A model generated the notes under the pieces. That model was not told where the DNA came from, did no database searches, and saw only the letters and a list, made by a program, of their open reading frames with translations. From Sphingobacterium paludis (GTDB taxonomy: Bacteria; Bacteroidota; Bacteroidia; Sphingobacteriales; Sphingobacteriaceae), in NCBI RefSeq assembly GCF_004364125.1, contig NZ_SNZV01000001.1:186001-250000 (forward strand): a DNA stretch of 64,000 bases, read 5' to 3'. Both the position numbers and the translations under genes were made by a program. Of this stretch, positions 35,540-43,664 are shown one piece after another (the first letter of the stretch is position 1; every line of letters begins with the position of its first letter).

Positions 35540-36307
35540 ATGCGTAAAAACATTGTAGCAGGAAACTGGAAGATGAATCTTGACTATGAAAAAGGCTTAA
35601 GTCTTTTTTCAGAGATTGTTAATATGGTGAAAGATGAAGTTGTGGGCAACCAAGAGGTTGTTGTATGCAGCCCAGCCATTCATTTGTACAGTATCGGTAA
35701 GCTGGCATCGCCGGTAAGCAATGTAGCCGTTGGTGCCCAAAATATCCACCAGGCCGAGTCGGGGGCTTATACTGGAGAAATTTCAGCAAGCCAGGTTAAG
35801 TCGGTAGGAGCGAGCTACGTCATCTTAGGCCACTCGGAGCGTCGGGCTTATTTCGGCGAGACAGAAGCTTTACTGACGGAAAAAGTGAATGCGGCCCTTG
35901 CCCACGGATTGGCGCCCATTTTCTGTATAGGTGAAACGAAGGAAGAGCGGGAAAGCGGAAAATTTTTCGATGTCATCAAGGCACAGTTGGAGGGAGGCGT
36001 TTTTCACTTGTCGGGTGAAGAGTTTGCCAAAGTCGTGTTGGCTTACGAGCCTGTTTGGGCAATTGGTACGGGTCTTACGGCTTCACCGGAGCAAGCGCAG
36101 GAAGTGCATGCCTTCATTCGTGAACGTGTTTCCGCGAAATATGGCGAAGAGCTAGCGAACAATACGACGATTCTTTATGGCGGAAGCTGTAACCCAGGTA
36201 ATGCCAAAGATCTCTTTTCTCAAAAAGACATTGACGGCGGATTGATTGGCGGAGCTTCATTGAAGTCACGTGATTTTCTGGATATCGTTAAGGTGTTTAA
36301 CGACTAA
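35540..36307 (+). CDS. tpiA: Triose-phosphate isomerase
   Basis: TpiA interconverts dihydroxyacetone phosphate and glyceraldehyde-3-phosphate. The 255-residue barrel has Lys11 in GNWKMN, His98 in ILGHSERR, catalytic Glu170 in [11 protein letters not shown] and the phosphate loop [10 protein letters not shown] with GGLIGGASL. Length and active site are normal. It is second in the glmU-like/tpiA/prmA/mpl operon, with its stop 2 nt before prmA. Confidence 0.98.
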   Translation: MRKNIVAGNWKMNLDYEKGLSLFSEIVNMVKDEVVGNQEVVVCSPAIHLYSIGKLASPVSNVAVGAQNIHQAESGAYTGEISASQVKSVGASYVILGHSERRAYFGETEALLTEKVNAALAHGLAPIFCIGETKEERESGKFFDVIKAQLEGGVFHLSGEEFAKVVLAYEPVWAIGTGLTASPEQAQEVHAFIRERVSAKYGEELANNTTILYGGSCNPGNAKDLFSQKDIDGGLIGGASLKSRDFLDIVKVFND

Positions 36308-36309
36308 CA

Positions 36310-37152
36310 ATGAGATATTCATCCGTCACGTTTACCTCGTCCAATATGGAGGATTGGCAGAAGGATTTGTTAATCTCTTCGCTGGGCGAGATTGGGTTTG
36401 ATACGTTTGAAGATACGGATCAAGGTTTTGCGGCTTACATTCCAGCCGCAAACCTTGATATACAAGCGTTGGAAACGGTGCTGTTGGCTGAAACCGAAGG
36501 TTTCGACGTGGCATATACCGTGAAAGAAGTCGAAGACCAGAATTGGAACACACTGTGGGAAAGCAATTTTAACCCCATTGTTGTGGACGATTCTTGCTAC
36601 GTTCGGGCTACCTTTCATGAGCCGCGCCCAGACATACCATACGAAATCGTAATCGACCCAAAAATGTCATTCGGTACGGGCCATCACCAAACCACGTCCA
36701 TGATGTTATCCTACATTCTAGAGCATGACTTTCTAGACAAAGAGGTGTTGGACATGGGCTGTGGCACAGGTATTCTAGCAATTTTGGCTATTAAGCGTGG
36801 TGCCAAAAGCGTCTTGGCAGTGGATTATGATGATGTGTGTGTGGCCAGTGTGGAGGAAAATAAGCTACTTAACGACACCCCAATGATTACGTCCGCTTTA
36901 GGATCGAAAGAGGTGCTCGAAGGGCAGGTATTCGATGTTATCTTGGCAAATATCAATCGTAATATATTGTTGGATCAGCTTGATCAATACAGCGCGAGTA
37001 CACGAATTGGCGGCGTGCTCTACATCAGTGGTTTTTACGCGGTGGAAGATTTAATGATCCTTCGTGAAAAAGCCGAATCCGTTGGGTACACCTATGAAAG
37101 TATGAAAGTGCTTGACGCGTGGTGTTCGGCGAAGTTTAATAAAATTAAATAA
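36310..37152 (+). CDS. prmA: Ribosomal protein L11 methyltransferase
   Basis: PrmA methylates lysines and the N-terminus of ribosomal protein L11. The 280-residue protein has an N-terminal substrate-recognition domain (about 1-90, with DQNWNTLWESNFNPI) and a Rossmann methyltransferase domain with MSFGTGHHQTTSMML, DMGCGTGILAI (S-adenosylmethionine loop) and VILANINRNILL. The stop TAA overlaps the next start (TAATG), so mpl is translationally coupled. Confidence 0.94.
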   Translation: MRYSSVTFTSSNMEDWQKDLLISSLGEIGFDTFEDTDQGFAAYIPAANLDIQALETVLLAETEGFDVAYTVKEVEDQNWNTLWESNFNPIVVDDSCYVRATFHEPRPDIPYEIVIDPKMSFGTGHHQTTSMMLSYILEHDFLDKEVLDMGCGTGILAILAIKRGAKSVLAVDYDDVCVASVEENKLLNDTPMITSALGSKEVLEGQVFDVILANINRNILLDQLDQYSASTRIGGVLYISGFYAVEDLMILREKAESVGYTYESMKVLDAWCSAKFNKIK

Positions 37153-38522
37153 TGCGCATTCATTTTATTGCCATCGGTGGTGCTGTGATGCATAATTTGG
37201 CTATTTCCTTAGCTGAACAGGGGCATCAGGTTACGGGATCAGACGATCAAATCGTTGAGCCGTCCCGATCGAGGTTGAAAAAGGCAGGCTTATTGCCTGC
37301 GAAGGTGGGGTGGTTTCCCGAAACTATTGCAGAAGACATTGATGCTGTGATCTTGGGTATGCATGCCGAAGTCGATAATCCCGAACTTTTGCGCGCACAA
37401 GAACTGAATATAAAGATATATTCTTTTCCAGAATTTATCTATGAACAAAGTGTCAACAAAACGCGTGTAGTCGTAGCGGGTACCTATGGCAAAACAACCA
37501 TCATGAGTATGGTGATGCATGTGCTTAAAAAATTGGGTAAAGATTTTGATTACCTAGTGGGCGCGCAGTTAGAAGGTTTTGATTCGTTGATCAAGCTTAC
37601 TGTACACAACAAAATTATCTTATTGGAGGGCGATGAATATTATGCATCGCCGATTGACCATCAATCGAAATTCCATCTTTTTCATCCCAATATTGCGTTA
37701 ATAAGTGGCGTGGATTGGAATGCAAGCCGTACGAACATCAGCCGAGAAGATTACTTTCAACAATTTGAGACATTTATCGATACGATTGTAAAGAAAGGAA
37801 CATTGATTTATAATAAGGATAATGAGCATCTTCGAGAAATTGTAGAAGAAACGTCTGACTGTAAAATTAACCGACATGGCTATCGGTTACCCGAGTATTC
37901 GATCAATAAAGGAGTTACCTATTTGCATCTGGGAGAGGAACGTATACCCTTACAAGTTTTTGGTAAATTAAACCTGTCTAATATTGCTGGCGCCTACACC
38001 GTGTGCGAATGGCTAGGCGTAAAGCGACTAGAATTCTACGATGCCATTCGCGATTTTAAAAGCTCAATACGCTATCTTGAATTTGTTGCAAGTGACAATG
38101 AGCGGGTCGTTTATCAGGACTTTAATTACTCCTCATATAAGCTTCAAACCAGTATCCATGCGGTCAAGGAGCAATTTCCCGATCAAGGGTTGGTGACCAT
38201 CATTGAGCTGAACCCTTACGATATCTCCAATCCCGGTTTTCTTGAACAATATCACGCCTCTATGGATGAGTCAGATTATGCTGTCGTTCTCGTAAACAAG
38301 GACGCTATTAAGGACAAAAATATATTAATAAGTAATTTAGAAGTGGAAATTGAGCGTGTTTTTAATCATAAAAACTTCACTTTTCTAAAAGACGTTTCTT
38401 CCTTAGAAAAATACCTGGAAGGCTTCAAATCCTTGGGTTTTAATCTATTATTTATGATATCTCCCAATCATAATTCAATCAATGTAGCAGGATTTGCAGA
38501 CAAATTTTTTAAAAATTATTAA
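37152..38522 (+). CDS. mpl: Mpl-type murein peptide ligase
   Basis: A 456-residue Mur-ligase. MRIHFIAIGGAVMHNLA at the start is the UDP-binding domain, VAGTYGKTTIMSM the ATP loop, LLEGDEYYAS the central metal/carbamate region and IELNPYDISNPG lies in the C-terminal domain. The pattern fits Mpl (UDP-N-acetylmuramate:L-alanyl-gamma-D-glutamyl-meso-diaminopimelate ligase), which recycles the murein tripeptide. Unlike MurC, it keeps the GG-A-MHNLA start seen in Mpl. It ends the operon; specificity should be confirmed because MurC is close. Confidence 0.85.
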   Translation: MRIHFIAIGGAVMHNLAISLAEQGHQVTGSDDQIVEPSRSRLKKAGLLPAKVGWFPETIAEDIDAVILGMHAEVDNPELLRAQELNIKIYSFPEFIYEQSVNKTRVVVAGTYGKTTIMSMVMHVLKKLGKDFDYLVGAQLEGFDSLIKLTVHNKIILLEGDEYYASPIDHQSKFHLFHPNIALISGVDWNASRTNISREDYFQQFETFIDTIVKKGTLIYNKDNEHLREIVEETSDCKINRHGYRLPEYSINKGVTYLHLGEERIPLQVFGKLNLSNIAGAYTVCEWLGVKRLEFYDAIRDFKSSIRYLEFVASDNERVVYQDFNYSSYKLQTSIHAVKEQFPDQGLVTIIELNPYDISNPGFLEQYHASMDESDYAVVLVNKDAIKDKNILISNLEVEIERVFNHKNFTFLKDVSSLEKYLEGFKSLGFNLLFMISPNHNSINVAGFADKFFKNY

Positions 38523-38561
38523 TTATTTTTTTTCTTAGTTTTTCTTTAATATTTTTTTTAT

Positions 38562-38569
38562 TACTTTTG
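38562..38569 (+). promoter_or_regulatory. TAnnTTTG promoter of the XRE regulator
   Basis: TACTTTTG, 22 nt before the ATG, within a very T-rich region. Confidence 0.6.
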
Positions 38570-38591
38570 GAATAAGAAAAACAATTTACCC

Positions 38592-38921
38592 ATGAATGCA
38601 TTAGGAAAAAAAATTCGTCTACTGAGACATCAAAAAGGTTGGAGCCAAGAGGACGTGGCGAAACGTTTGGACATTTCGATCCCAGCTTTCTCAAAAATTG
38701 AGACTGGTATTACTGACGTGAATCTTTCGAGATTAAATCAGATTTCAAAGCTTTTCGGCCTTTCTCTTGTCCAGTTGCTATCTACTACTGATTCTGAAGA
38801 GGAAAAACAAATCCAAGATGAAATCAACGTATTGAGCAAGAAACTTCAATCTAGAGATAGCGAAGTGATTGATTTGCAGAAGAAGGTAATTGATTTGTAC
38901 GAACAATTACACAAAAAATAG
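38592..38921 (+). CDS. XRE-family helix-turn-helix regulator
   Basis: A 109-residue DNA-binding protein. Residues about 5-65 form a lambda-Cro/CI-type HTH (IRLLRHQKGWSQEDVAKRLDISIPAFSKIETG). Residues 70-109 form a coiled coil (EEEKQIQDEINVLSKKL, then VIDLQKKVIDLYEQLHKK) likely used for dimerisation. No partner toxin or operator was recognised, so it is more like a stand-alone Bacteroidota XRE regulator than an antitoxin. It has its own promoter and terminator. Confidence 0.9.
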   Translation: MNALGKKIRLLRHQKGWSQEDVAKRLDISIPAFSKIETGITDVNLSRLNQISKLFGLSLVQLLSTTDSEEEKQIQDEINVLSKKLQSRDSEVIDLQKKVIDLYEQLHKK

Positions 38922-38943
38922 TCTGCATCAAACGAATTTATGC

Positions 38944-38987
38944 AAAAGGCAGCGCAAAATTATTGACGCTGCCTTTTCTTTTTTTTT
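38944..38987 (+). terminator. Terminator of the XRE regulator
   Basis: AAAAGGCAGCG (38944-38954) is the exact inverse of CGCTGCCTTTT (38967-38977), followed by CTTTTTTTTTT. Confidence 0.9.
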
Positions 38988-39028
38988 CTAATTTTGTCCG
39001 GTTGATTCGAATAGTTTACTTACTTCGA

Positions 39029-39187
39029 TTAAAAATCGTCATCATCAAAATCATCAAGATCTCCGATAGAATCGATCTCATTTAATTCGAAATCGTCATC
39101 ATCATAGACATCATCTGCATCATCCTCTGGACCGTTAAAGTTGATGATCTCATCCACTAAAACCTCTTGTTCTGCCACTTGCATCAT
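39029..39187 (-). CDS. Very acidic 52-residue protein
   Basis: A short intact ORF on the minus strand, ATG (39187) to TAA. It contains 17 Asp and 6 Glu and no Lys, Arg or His. Acidic clusters YDDDDF and FDDDDF bracket a less charged centre (ELNEIDSIGDL). It has no signal or membrane segment. I do not recognise a family. Such extreme acidity suggests interaction with a basic partner or metal, or mimicry of nucleic acid, but that is inference. It lies 130 nt past scpB on the same strand and converges with the XRE gene. GAT/GAC codon repeats make the DNA look simple, so a chance ORF is possible. Confidence 0.6.
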   Translation of the reverse strand: MMQVAEQEVLVDEIINFNGPEDDADDVYDDDDFELNEIDSIGDLDDFDDDDF

Positions 39188-39317
39188 AGTCTTTTTGTGT
39201 TAAAATTGATAAATCCTCTGTTTGTTACCAAGCGTAAAAATAGGTAAGAAAATTCGTACTTAAAATTTTTTTTATTTTTTTAGAGCTTGTGCCTCAGGTG
39301 TTTAAGTTTTAAGCTAG

Positions 39318-39878
39318 CTACTCTATGACTTCACCAATACTATTCTCTTCAGCAACGATATCTTTTAGTTGCGGAAGGTCTTTCGCTGTGTTAATTCCAA
39401 AATGTTGCATGAACTGATCACTCGTAGCATACAATAGGGGCTTACCAATGGTTGTGGACTTGCCTGCGATCTGAATTAACTTTTTCTCCAGAAGACGTTG
39501 AATAGAATAGTCGCAATTAACGCCCCGGATTTGCTCTACCTCCAACTTGGTTATGGGCTGTCTATAGGCAATAATAGCTAGGGTTTCCAAAGCCGACTGA
39601 CTTAATTTTTTTCTATCTTTATGGGCCTGTAGCTGGTTGATGGCCTCATGATACCTTGCCTTCGTTAAAAATTGATATTGCCCATTAATTTCCCTGAGCT
39701 CAAAAACCTGATCGTCTTGCGCATATTTTTTCTGTATTTTATCAACGAGATCGATCACTTCCTGCTTGTTAATTTCTATGGCCAAGGCGTCTTGCAAAAT
39801 TTGTTTAATCTCGCCTGCGCCAATACCTTCTTCCGTTGCAAAAATAACAGCCTCTATATTTAATACGATATCTTTCAA
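39318..39878 (-). CDS. scpB: Segregation and condensation protein B
   Basis: ScpB is the winged-helix dimer that, with ScpA, forms the kleisin module of the SMC condensin complex. The 186-residue protein has NIEAVIFATEEGIGAGEI at the start, ETLAIIAYRQPITKLEVEQIRGVN (the diagnostic second winged helix) and GKPLLYATSDQFM. The only start that keeps the conserved beginning is TTG at 39878, 11 nt after the mqnC stop, implying coupling to mqnC. ScpA is not adjacent. Confidence 0.92.
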   Translation of the reverse strand: MKDIVLNIEAVIFATEEGIGAGEIKQILQDALAIEINKQEVIDLVDKIQKKYAQDDQVFELREINGQYQFLTKARYHEAINQLQAHKDRKKLSQSALETLAIIAYRQPITKLEVEQIRGVNCDYSIQRLLEKKLIQIAGKSTTIGKPLLYATSDQFMQHFGINTAKDLPQLKDIVAEENSIGEVIE

Positions 39879-39889
39879 GGTGAAGTTCT

Positions 39890-41011
39890 TTAATAGTTAA
39901 TGATCTGTTCCTCCATGCTCGGTAGCTCCCGGAAATCGTATTTCTGCGTCCGCAGTTGCGGTTCGAATCCTGCTTCCACAATGGCATCCTGAATGGATTT
40001 CGACGTAAAACGATGTGGTGCCCCAGCTGCCGAAACCACGTTTTCCTCAATCATGATCGAGCCAAAGTCGTTTGCGCCGGCATGTAAACACAATTGAGCC
40101 GTACGTTTTCCGACCGTTAGCCAAGATGCCTGAATGTTTTTTACGTTGGGCAACATGATACGGCTAAGCGCAATCATCCGAATGTACTCTTCACCTGTGA
40201 TATTGTTTGTAATTCCTCTTAAACGTTTCAGGAGCGTGCCATCATCTTGAAAGGGCCAGGGAATAAAGGCGATAAATCCATGCGCTTCTGCAGGCTTCTC
40301 TTGTTGCACTTCACGTATCCAGACCAAATGTTCAAAACGCTCTTCAATGGTCTCGATATGGCCGAACATCATGGTCGCCGAGGTCGGCAGGTTTATTTTA
40401 TGTGCAGCGCGCATAACATCGAGCCACTCTTGTCCGCCACATTTCCCTTTCGAAATAAGGCGGCGTACGCGATCATTCAGAATTTCTGCGCCGGCGCCTG
40501 GAAGAGAATCAAGTCCAGCTTCTTTCATAGCGCTGAGCACTTCGATATGGCTCATGCTTTCCAGTTTAGCTACGTGGGCAATCTCGGGGGGGCCTAAAGC
40601 GTGTAACTTTAACGCCGGATATAGGTCTTTAAGCTGTTTAAACAGCGTGGTGTAGAACGATAGCCCCAAATCGGGGTGGTGCCCACCTTGCAAAAGGAGC
40701 TGATCGCCCCCGTATCGGAATGTTTCTTCGATCTTTTGTTTGTACGTATCTATATCGGTGATGTAGCTCTCATCGTGCCCCGGTCGGCGGAAAAAATTGC
40801 AAAATTTGCAGTTGGCAATACACACATTCGTGGTATTGACATTACGGTCAATTTGCCAAGTCACCTTCCCATGTGGCACTTGCTTCTTGCGAAGCTCGTT
40901 GGCTACATAGCTTAAATCCGATGTAGCCGCATGATAATAAAGGTGCATTCCCTCTTCTTTGGTTAGAAACTCAAAGTCCAATGCGCGGCCCAATAATTTG
41001 TCTACATTCAT
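39890..41011 (-). CDS. mqnC: Cyclic dehypoxanthinyl futalosine synthase (radical SAM)
   Basis: MqnC is the radical SAM enzyme that cyclises dehypoxanthine futalosine in the futalosine route to menaquinone. The 373-residue protein shows the cluster motif CIANCKFC (CX3CX2C), QGGHHPDLGL, LPGAGAEILNDRVR and SATMMFGHIET. I place the start at 41011 (MNVDKLLGRALDFE), the usual family start; a longer reading from 41170 is ruled out because a TATCTTTG promoter lies 6 nt before 41011. It is first in a two-gene operon with scpB. MqnE is the close alternative, but MqnC fits better. Confidence 0.92.
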   Translation of the reverse strand: MNVDKLLGRALDFEFLTKEEGMHLYYHAATSDLSYVANELRKKQVPHGKVTWQIDRNVNTTNVCIANCKFCNFFRRPGHDESYITDIDTYKQKIEETFRYGGDQLLLQGGHHPDLGLSFYTTLFKQLKDLYPALKLHALGPPEIAHVAKLESMSHIEVLSAMKEAGLDSLPGAGAEILNDRVRRLISKGKCGGQEWLDVMRAAHKINLPTSATMMFGHIETIEERFEHLVWIREVQQEKPAEAHGFIAFIPWPFQDDGTLLKRLRGITNNITGEEYIRMIALSRIMLPNVKNIQASWLTVGKRTAQLCLHAGANDFGSIMIEENVVSAAGAPHRFTSKSIQDAIVEAGFEPQLRTQKYDFRELPSMEEQIINY

Positions 41012-41312
41012 TGCTAACAAAGATACATAGGATTTCTTGTAGTGTGAAATGTTTCCCAGAAACCTACCTGGCGATTCTGGCGCAAAAGTCGATCTGTATG
41101 CTTTCTCGCGTGCGGTTATTTGTACACAAATATCTATTTTAAAGCGTTTTTTCATTTTCGGATGTGCCATTTGTTTGCACTTGACTTGGTCTGCTTGGTT
41201 CGCATATTTTCCTCTGATAACGATCCCACAGAGACGATTTTTTTAGGGTTTCTTTTTTCTTGAGGGCTTGAAACTATTTGTTCCCGATTTTTGTTACATT
41301 TATTGAAAAACA
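41012..41312. other. 301-nt gap between mqnC and SRPBCC gene
   Basis: Holds the mqnC promoter at its left end and a possible near-consensus box GATTTTTG about 20 nt before the SRPBCC start. No other feature was seen. Confidence 0.4.
41018..41025 (-). promoter_or_regulatory. TAnnTTTG promoter abutting the mqnC start
   Basis: TATCTTTGTTAGCAATG on the minus strand: 6 nt between the box and ATG at 41011. Confidence 0.7.
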
Positions 41313-41759
41313 ATGGAGGTTATGAAAAAACTTGCCCCAATCTTAGTCGAACGAACTTATGCTGCTAGTCCTAATCAAATATGGGAAGCTCTTACAGATA
41401 AAGACAAGCTGACGCTATGGTACTTTGAGATACCTGATTTTGAACTAAAAAAAGGTGGGCAGTTTGATTTCTACGAATCGAAAGGATTGAACCGCTATCA
41501 TTATCGCATCAAGATCTTAGATTTTAAACCGAATGAGTTACTGCAGTACGCATGGAGTCACCCTTCGGAAAGCGAAGGTACATCGGTAGTAACTTGGTAC
41601 TTGACGCCACGCGGTAATGCTACGGCGGTTCGCGTTATTCACGAGGGCATCGAGAATTTTAGCGATGCCGGTGTTTTGTTGGAGCGGGGCAAGTATGAGC
41701 GTGGCTGGGACAGTCTTATGGGAACCTCATTGGCGAATTTTTTAGAAGATAATAACTGA
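41313..41759 (+). CDS. SRPBCC/AHSA1-type ligand-binding domain protein
   Basis: A 148-residue protein of the START-like AHSA1 family: LVERTYAASPNQIWEALTDKDKLTLWYFEIPDFELKKGG is the typical beginning, then YAWSHPSESEGTSVVTWYL and the C-terminal helix GWDSLMGTSLANFL. It should form a helix-grip cavity for a hydrophobic ligand; ligand unknown. Two in-frame ATGs (41313 and 41322) are possible starts. Its stop is 5 nt before the GNAT gene, so they form an operon. Confidence 0.85.
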   Translation: MEVMKKLAPILVERTYAASPNQIWEALTDKDKLTLWYFEIPDFELKKGGQFDFYESKGLNRYHYRIKILDFKPNELLQYAWSHPSESEGTSVVTWYLTPRGNATAVRVIHEGIENFSDAGVLLERGKYERGWDSLMGTSLANFLEDNN

Positions 41760-41764
41760 TTAAA

Positions 41765-42037
41765 ATGGAATTAATACATATGGAGGATCAGAGCAAATGG
41801 CTAGCTCTGAACGATGAGGTACAGATTGGCGAACTACAGTATGAGCGTGATGAAAAAACAATCACGATTGTGCATACGGAGGTTGAACCGTTTTATCGAG
41901 GCAATAAGGTAGCAGAGGATTTAGTGTTAGCAGCTATCAAGCTGGCGCGTGATAACCAGCTTAAGGTAGTTCCAGCTTGCTCGTTTGCGGCTACGGTATT
42001 TGAGCGCTATCCGGACGAACAGGACGTGCTAGCATAA
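41765..42037 (+). CDS. Small GNAT-fold N-acetyltransferase
   Basis: A 90-residue minimal GNAT domain of the YjdJ/Gcn5-related small type. The acetyl-CoA region is TEVEPFYRGNKVAEDLVLAAI, where the usual motif A (Q/R-x-x-G-x-G/A) appears as YRGNKVAE, and the tail VPACSFAATVFERYPDEQD is typical, including its conserved Cys. Substrate is unknown. It is cotranscribed with the SRPBCC gene and ended by a strong hairpin. Confidence 0.82.
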   Translation: MELIHMEDQSKWLALNDEVQIGELQYERDEKTITIVHTEVEPFYRGNKVAEDLVLAAIKLARDNQLKVVPACSFAATVFERYPDEQDVLA

Positions 42038-42072
42038 GCAAAGCGGTCTACCAACGATGCTTTCTACAGTAA

Positions 42073-42116
42073 AAAAAACGTCATGGCAGGCCTTGTTCCT
42101 GCTATGACGTTTTTCT
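42073..42116. terminator. Bidirectional terminator, GNAT / TauE
   Basis: AAAAACGTCATGGCAGG pairs with CCTGCTATGACGTTTTT (one G-U), with a 7-nt loop, A run on the left and T run on the right. Confidence 0.88.
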
Positions 42117-42152
42117 TTGTGCCGCCTCCGACCTTTACTCCCTAGGCTATGT

Positions 42153-42917
42153 TTAAAATGTTATAAGCAGCACTGCGGAGATCACAACTAAACTTAAGAT
42201 CAATATTCGGAATTGTTTTTCGGGTAAAATTTTTACCAGTTTTATCCCGATCACGCCGCCAACGACGATAAATGGCAACGCCAATACATTCAGAAAAAAT
42301 CCATTCCAACTTAGGTTATGCCAAATAAAGGCTTGAAGTGGAATTTTTGTGAAGTTTAACATCATAATAAACCAAGCGGATGTTGCCGCAAATGTTATCT
42401 TATCGAGTCGCTTGGAAAGCATATAGACGGATAGAGCCGGCCCGGCGGCATTGCCTATCATCGTGGAGAAGCCTAAAATAAAGCCAAAAAAAGGCGCATA
42501 CCATTTGTTTTTAATGAGCCCATCGCGCTTTACTTGCGATGTGCGGTCAAGCCAGACCATGATCACCGCTCCAAAGAGGATGCAAATGCCGATCAGCATT
42601 TTGAACATCTTATCCGGTACGTTGTCACCGAGGAGGAGGCCGATGCAAAGCCCCACTAACGAAGCAGGAAGTAGCTTTTTAACTTCTTGCCATAGGAATG
42701 CCTTTCGGTAATAAACAACAGCGAGTACGTCGGCAAAACACAGTAATATCAGCACGATGCCGGTAGAGTATTTCGCACCAAAAAGCAAAGCGAAAAATGG
42801 CACCGATAAGGTGCCAATATTTTGTATGCCTGTTTTGGACATGCCGATCAATATGGCGCAAAAAAAATATAACGCCCAACCTTCAGGACTCGAAATCAAT
42901 TGCAGAGCCTCACGCAT
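42153..42917 (-). CDS. TauE/SafE family membrane exporter
   Basis: A 254-residue inner-membrane protein with about eight helices in two repeats. GMSKTGIQNIGTLSVPFFALLFGAKYSTGIVL and IGNAAGPALSVYMLSKRLDK are the two repeat motifs of TauE/SafE (PF01925), carriers proposed to export sulfite, sulfoacetate or other organosulfur anions. The substrate is unknown. It is second in an operon with the HAD phosphatase gene, starting 3 nt after its stop. Confidence 0.88.
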   Translation of the reverse strand: MREALQLISSPEGWALYFFCAILIGMSKTGIQNIGTLSVPFFALLFGAKYSTGIVLILLCFADVLAVVYYRKAFLWQEVKKLLPASLVGLCIGLLLGDNVPDKMFKMLIGICILFGAVIMVWLDRTSQVKRDGLIKNKWYAPFFGFILGFSTMIGNAAGPALSVYMLSKRLDKITFAATSAWFIMMLNFTKIPLQAFIWHNLSWNGFFLNVLALPFIVVGGVIGIKLVKILPEKQFRILILSLVVISAVLLITF

Positions 42918-42920
42918 GTA

Positions 42921-43583
42921 CTAGTCTTCTTTCAAGATGCTTTTAATCATTGCTGCGTCGATGTTCTTATAATCGTCGATATAGGCTACGCAGGGTGGTA
43001 AATGCTCCTTTGTGTGGGAACTTAAAACACCCACAACTTTCATTCCTGCATTCAGCCCAGCAGTAACGCCTGAAAATGAGTCTTCAAATACAACACAGTG
43101 TGCGGGATCTACGCCAATATTTTGCGCGGACTTCAAATAAACTTCCGGATGGGGTTTATGTAGCGACACATTTTCACTGGCCAGCAGGGAGTCCATTTTA
43201 TCTTCAATTTGTAACACCTCCAGGATTAATTCCAAATTTGCACGCGGTGCAGAAGTTGCTACTGCCGTTTTAAAGCCGTTATCTTTTAAATCAGTCAAAA
43301 ATTCAAGATAATGGGGGAGAGTCTTTACCTCCGATTTGTAAATATCCCTAAAGAGCGCTTCTTTTTCGAATTCCAATGCCGCCAACTCTTCACCAAGAAT
43401 ATCTCGTTTGAAGAAATGCGTCATGATATAGCTGTTGTGTTTGCCAAACATATGGTCTTCAAATTCTTTGTCGGTATAGGCAATCTTGTATTTGTCAAAG
43501 AAAACGGCAAAAGCCTTCGCATGGTAGGGGTTGGTATGACAGATTACTCCGTCCATGTCAAAAATGACAGCGTATTGATTCAT
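42921..43583 (-). CDS. HAD-superfamily phosphatase, beta-phosphoglucomutase-like
   Basis: A 220-residue HAD subfamily IA enzyme. Motif I is DMDGVICHTNPYHAKAF (nucleophile and acid Asp), motif II ATSAPRAN, motif III Lys in LHKPHPEVYLKSAQNIG and motif IV VFEDSFSGVTAGLNAG. The helical cap lies at about 15-90. It most resembles sugar-phosphate phosphatases or phosphoglucomutases; substrate unknown. The ATG follows a TATCTTTG box by only 4 nt. Confidence 0.9.
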   Translation of the reverse strand: MNQYAVIFDMDGVICHTNPYHAKAFAVFFDKYKIAYTDKEFEDHMFGKHNSYIMTHFFKRDILGEELAALEFEKEALFRDIYKSEVKTLPHYLEFLTDLKDNGFKTAVATSAPRANLELILEVLQIEDKMDSLLASENVSLHKPHPEVYLKSAQNIGVDPAHCVVFEDSFSGVTAGLNAGMKVVGVLSSHTKEHLPPCVAYIDDYKNIDAAMIKSILKED

Positions 43584-43587
43584 GGGG

Positions 43588-43595
43588 CAAAGATA
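43588..43595 (-). promoter_or_regulatory. TAnnTTTG promoter abutting the HAD phosphatase start
   Basis: TATCTTTGCCCCATG on the minus strand: 4 nt between box and ATG; the clearest leaderless case with the 19550 gene. Confidence 0.72.
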
Positions 43596-43664
43596 ATCAA
43601 AACTATTTTACGGCTCGAGCTGTTAGCTGTAAAAGCGAGTGTACACAAAGAAAATTACCGTTGG

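Noticed and set aside
41012..41170. Longer mqnC start
   Set aside because: The TATCTTTG box at 41018-41025 lies inside it and the added residues are not family-like.
43311..43664. N-terminal extension of the MBL exonuclease
   Set aside because: It is antisense to the HAD phosphatase gene and lacks family similarity; the family starts at 43665.
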